Of a stretch of DNA of 64,000 nucleotides, positions 61,329 through 64,000 are shown piece after piece. Source of the stretch: Magnetococcus sp. PR-3 (GTDB lineage Bacteria; Pseudomonadota; Magnetococcia; Magnetococcales; Magnetococcaceae). Below the pieces are notes generated by a model that did not search any database, had not been told where the DNA came from, and saw only the letters and a list, made by a program, of their open reading frames with translations. Location: NCBI RefSeq assembly GCF_036689865.1, contig NZ_JBAHUQ010000008.1, positions 106,617 through 170,616 of the forward strand, written 5' to 3'. Position numbers and translations under genes: made by a program. Each line of letters starts with the position of its first letter. Positions within the stretch are counted from its first letter, which is position 1.

Positions 61329-63950
61329 ATGAACCGCATTAAAAAGGTCGATGTGGCCACGGGCATTACATGGGTAGAGATCCCTGAAGCGGAGCTTTAT
61401 ATCCTGTGTGGATGCCCTGCGGACAGCGTAAAACACCTTATGCGTCGAGGGCTTATTGTACCCTTGGAAGATAATGGTGTGCGCTTTGAGTCAGGACCAA
61501 ACACCATTCTATTATCTGATATCATGCTACAGAACGGCCAGTTTTCGAATATGGCCGAATTTCCAGTTCTACAAATGCTCTATCGACAGGGCATGATCAT
61601 ACCTAATCATCCGCGCAATACAGGGGCCCAACCCCTTATTCTCGGATCTAAAGAACAGGTTGACGCGCAAAAACGCTATATCTATCGGGGCAACTATGGC
61701 TTGGTTAATGAAGAAGAGCTATGCCAAGCAGGTTTGACAGAAGCGCAAGCTCGCGAAATGATGCGGATGAAGTTGAAGTTTGCCTTTGGAGCCATCAAAG
61801 AGACCGATGCCTTTATTGAAAGCCGCACCATCTCTGATGAAGCGGTGGAAGTACGCAATGGTGTAAAGATCCGGCGTAGAGCGCTCAATGTCTTTGAGAT
61901 CACCTTTGCTGGTGAGTCGGTTACCGTTGACCTTAACCTTTCAACCCATGAACAGTATGAACCGCCCTATCCTCTTGGTCAGCACCATATCAAGCGGGAC
62001 TATTTTGGGGTTGTACATAGTGGTGATGGTGATGGCTGGGACCCCAACCGACCTTGCATGAGCAGCATCCTCATGTATCAAGGGCGTATCTATTTGGTGG
62101 ATGCAGGACCCAACATTGAACGATCACTGATCTCTTTAGGGATTGGCCTTAATGAGATTGAAGGCATCTTCCATACCCACTCTCATGATGACCATTTTGC
62201 CGGGCTGGCCTCATTAATCCGCGCAGACCGCCGCATTAAATACTTTGCCACCCCATTGGTTCGCCACTCGGTGGTCAAAAAATTGTGTGCGTTACTCTCC
62301 ATTGATGAATCAAACTTTGCCCACTATTTTGAGATTCATGATCTCGAATTTGACAAGTGGAACGGCATTGATGGGCTCGAGGTTATGCCTCTATTCTCCC
62401 CCCACCCAGTTGAAAATAATCTCTTTGTATTCAGAACCCTGTGGGAAGATGGCTACCGGACATTCTCTCATTACGCCGATACCATCTCTTTTGATGTGCT
62501 CGATGGTATGGTAACAGAGGATGAAACCTCAGTAGGGGTAAGCCCCGTGTTTGCTGAACGGGTTAAAGCAGACTACTTACGGCATGCGGATCTTAAAAAA
62601 ATAGATATCGGCGGCGGTATGATCCACGGTAATGCCATCGATTTTGAAGAAGACACCTCTTCTAAAATGCTGCTGTGCCATACCGCACGCACCTTGGATG
62701 CTAAAGAGCGTCAAATTGGTAGTGGTGCACCCTTTGGTACCGTCGATACGCTTATTCCAACCTATCAGGACTACACTTTGCGGCTTGCTTGGGAGTTCTT
62801 AAGCATTCACCTGCCTAAAGCACCAACCCATGCGATTCGCATGCTGCTAAACAGCCGTATCAAGGTTTTCAATCCTGAGAGCATTATGCTCAAGGTGGGG
62901 CAAGTTCCTACAGATCTCTATCTTATTCTAACGGGTACGGTTGAGACCCTAACCCAAGATACAGGGCACCGCAGTCACGTCTATGCAGGCACCCTGATCG
63001 GTGAGCGTTCCGGTTTTTCTCAAATTCCGTCCAGTCGAACCTACCGAGCTGCAAGTTTTGTACAGGCTTTACGCATTCCAACAACCCTCTACAGAGAGTT
63101 TATCTCCAGCCATAACATGGTGGAAGATATTGAGCGGTTAAGAGATTTCAGGGAGTTTTTGGATAGCACCACCCTGTTTAATGATGGTATTTCACACGCA
63201 ACACGTAACCACATTGCTCAAGATCTACAGATCAACACCTATCGAGCGGGTCATATTTTTAAACATGATGAGCTCACCTGCCTGTTCTTAATACGTCATG
63301 GTCGGGTTAATCGCTATTTTGGTGATGAACTCATCGAGGAACTTGGCAATGGCAGCTTTTTTGGTGAAGAAGTTGCGATATTCCAAGCCAAGAGTGTCTT
63401 TAAAATGGTTACCCAATCTGAGGTTGAACTCTATTGTATTCCGGGTGATCGCCTTGAAGATATTCCGATTGTTCGCTGGAAGCTCTATGAGGTGTTTGAA
63501 AGGCAGATGCAGAACATTACCCGCGGGGGCAAGGACTCCATGCTGGTTTTTGACCCCAGTGATACATCCTCTATGGGTTTGAAGGATCTGGATGCCCAAC
63601 ACCACCGGCTGCTAGAGCTGGCCGGGCGCTTTATTCATGCCATGCAGGAACAGGATGAAGTGAATGCACGTACGACCTTGGATGCCTTAATCGCCTACAC
63701 ACACTTCCATTTCTATTCTGAAGAAGCCATGTTGGCGAGCATGAACTTCCCTGAACTGGAAACCCACAGGGCGCAACACAAAGAGATGCTTGAAGAGATC
63801 CACGCTTTACAAAAAAAGCTAGAAACAACCAACTATCAAGATGGTGAACGGGTCTTTAGTTTCTTTAAAGAGTGGCTTATGGGGCACATTGATTCTGAAG
63901 ATCAAAAATTTTCGGACCATGTTAAACTACCTGAAGAGCCTCAGTCCTAA
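61329..63950 (+). CDS. MBL-fold / double cyclic-nucleotide-binding-like / hemerythrin fusion protein
   Basis: An 873-residue soluble protein. Residues 1-200 form an N-terminal region of unknown fold. A metallo-beta-lactamase domain (about 200-450) has HTHSHDDHF (His284, His286, Asp288, His289) and candidate further metal ligands at His359, His381/Asp384 and His433. Two cyclic-nucleotide-binding-like beta-roll domains follow (about 505-600, with IMLKVGQVPTDLYLILTGTVE, and 620-725, with IFKHDELTCLFLIRHGRV and GSFFGEEVAIF). A C-terminal hemerythrin domain (740-865) has a full ligand set: His758, HxxxE at 794-798, HxxxH at 813-817 and HxxxxD at 853-858. A di-iron O2 or NO site is thus joined to a possible di-metal hydrolase and to nucleotide-sensor modules. 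The strong GGGAGG site and the long frame make the gene certain; substrate and ligand are unknown. Confidence 0.88.
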   Translation: MNRIKKVDVATGITWVEIPEAELYILCGCPADSVKHLMRRGLIVPLEDNGVRFESGPNTILLSDIMLQNGQFSNMAEFPVLQMLYRQGMIIPNHPRNTGAQPLILGSKEQVDAQKRYIYRGNYGLVNEEELCQAGLTEAQAREMMRMKLKFAFGAIKETDAFIESRTISDEAVEVRNGVKIRRRALNVFEITFAGESVTVDLNLSTHEQYEPPYPLGQHHIKRDYFGVVHSGDGDGWDPNRPCMSSILMYQGRIYLVDAGPNIERSLISLGIGLNEIEGIFHTHSHDDHFAGLASLIRADRRIKYFATPLVRHSVVKKLCALLSIDESNFAHYFEIHDLEFDKWNGIDGLEVMPLFSPHPVENNLFVFRTLWEDGYRTFSHYADTISFDVLDGMVTEDETSVGVSPVFAERVKADYLRHADLKKIDIGGGMIHGNAIDFEEDTSSKMLLCHTARTLDAKERQIGSGAPFGTVDTLIPTYQDYTLRLAWEFLSIHLPKAPTHAIRMLLNSRIKVFNPESIMLKVGQVPTDLYLILTGTVETLTQDTGHRSHVYAGTLIGERSGFSQIPSSRTYRAASFVQALRIPTTLYREFISSHNMVEDIERLRDFREFLDSTTLFNDGISHATRNHIAQDLQINTYRAGHIFKHDELTCLFLIRHGRVNRYFGDELIEELGNGSFFGEEVAIFQAKSVFKMVTQSEVELYCIPGDRLEDIPIVRWKLYEVFERQMQNITRGGKDSMLVFDPSDTSSMGLKDLDAQHHRLLELAGRFIHAMQEQDEVNARTTLDALIAYTHFHFYSEEAMLASMNFPELETHRAQHKEMLEEIHALQKKLETTNYQDGERVFSFFKEWLMGHIDSEDQKFSDHVKLPEEPQS

Positions 63951-64000
63951 ACAGAGCACTCGACTTCCCCTGCTTAACAAATGCAGTTGATAGATAACAA

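Noticed and set aside
1..64000. Magnetosome genes, CRISPR array, prophage or insertion sequences
   Set aside because: Looked for mam-type genes, regularly spaced repeats, transposase motifs and integrase genes; none is visible in the window.

Overview
The window reads as the chromosome of a free-living, chemolithoautotrophic or mixotrophic, oxygen-sensing proteobacterium, most likely of the Magnetococcus group (Magnetococcia / Etaproteobacteria). The reasons are a reductive-TCA gene block (fumarate reductase-like FrdAB, SucCD, 2-oxoglutarate:ferredoxin oxidoreductase KorAB, pyruvate:ferredoxin oxidoreductase in two polypeptides) in an otherwise proteobacterial housekeeping background (RNase E with an insert in its S1 domain, RpoE/RseC/DegP, ClpS/ClpA, FolE2), several hemerythrins and chemotaxis-type phosphatases. 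The lineage is an inference from gene content. No rRNA, tRNA, insertion sequence, prophage or CRISPR array is visible.

Layout. 1-6.2 kb: start of leuC, a HAD phosphatase overlapping an RluC-type pseudouridine synthase, RNase E, and rpsU. 6.2-11.2 kb: an orphan 92-aa protein, a TPR-sulfotransferase, and an envelope-stress group (rpoE, rseC, degP) with a sigma-E-like promoter before rseC but no anti-sigma gene. 11.5-15.6 kb: nadB, a double-domain bacteriohemerythrin and two tandem CheX-like genes. 15.7-25.8 kb: proS-folE2 diverging from a DUF815 ATPase-nadK-recN operon, an orphan gene, then clpS (with a structured leader) and clpA. 26-32 kb: an alkaline-phosphatase-superfamily gene overlapping recJ, homoserine dehydrogenase and an AlaC-type aminotransferase. 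32-39.4 kb: a hybrid sensor kinase, the decayed REC-HPt end of another hybrid kinase, a lone receiver protein, a small orphan ORF and a triheme-cytochrome c/cytochrome b fusion.

39.9-56.2 kb is the carbon-metabolism island, all on the minus strand. In transcription order it holds porA(alpha-gamma), porB, an unknown 265-aa protein, frdB, frdA, sucC, sucD, korA, korB, a pentapeptide-repeat protein, sdhE, adk and hppA. FrdAB, SucCD and KorAB would take fumarate via succinate and succinyl-CoA to 2-oxoglutarate. Por would carboxylate acetyl-CoA to pyruvate. SdhE would load FAD into FrdA, and adenylate kinase and the proton-pumping pyrophosphatase would recycle AMP and PPi. ATP-citrate lyase is not in the window.

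56.4-59.5 kb is the classical ffs-dnaX-ybaB-recR cluster, and dnaX carries what looks like a complete E. coli-type -1 frameshift signal. The window ends with a COG0523 metallochaperone GTPase, a DUF2892 membrane protein and an 873-aa fusion of a metallo-beta-lactamase fold, two cyclic-nucleotide-binding-like domains and a hemerythrin domain. This fusion is the most unusual protein here.
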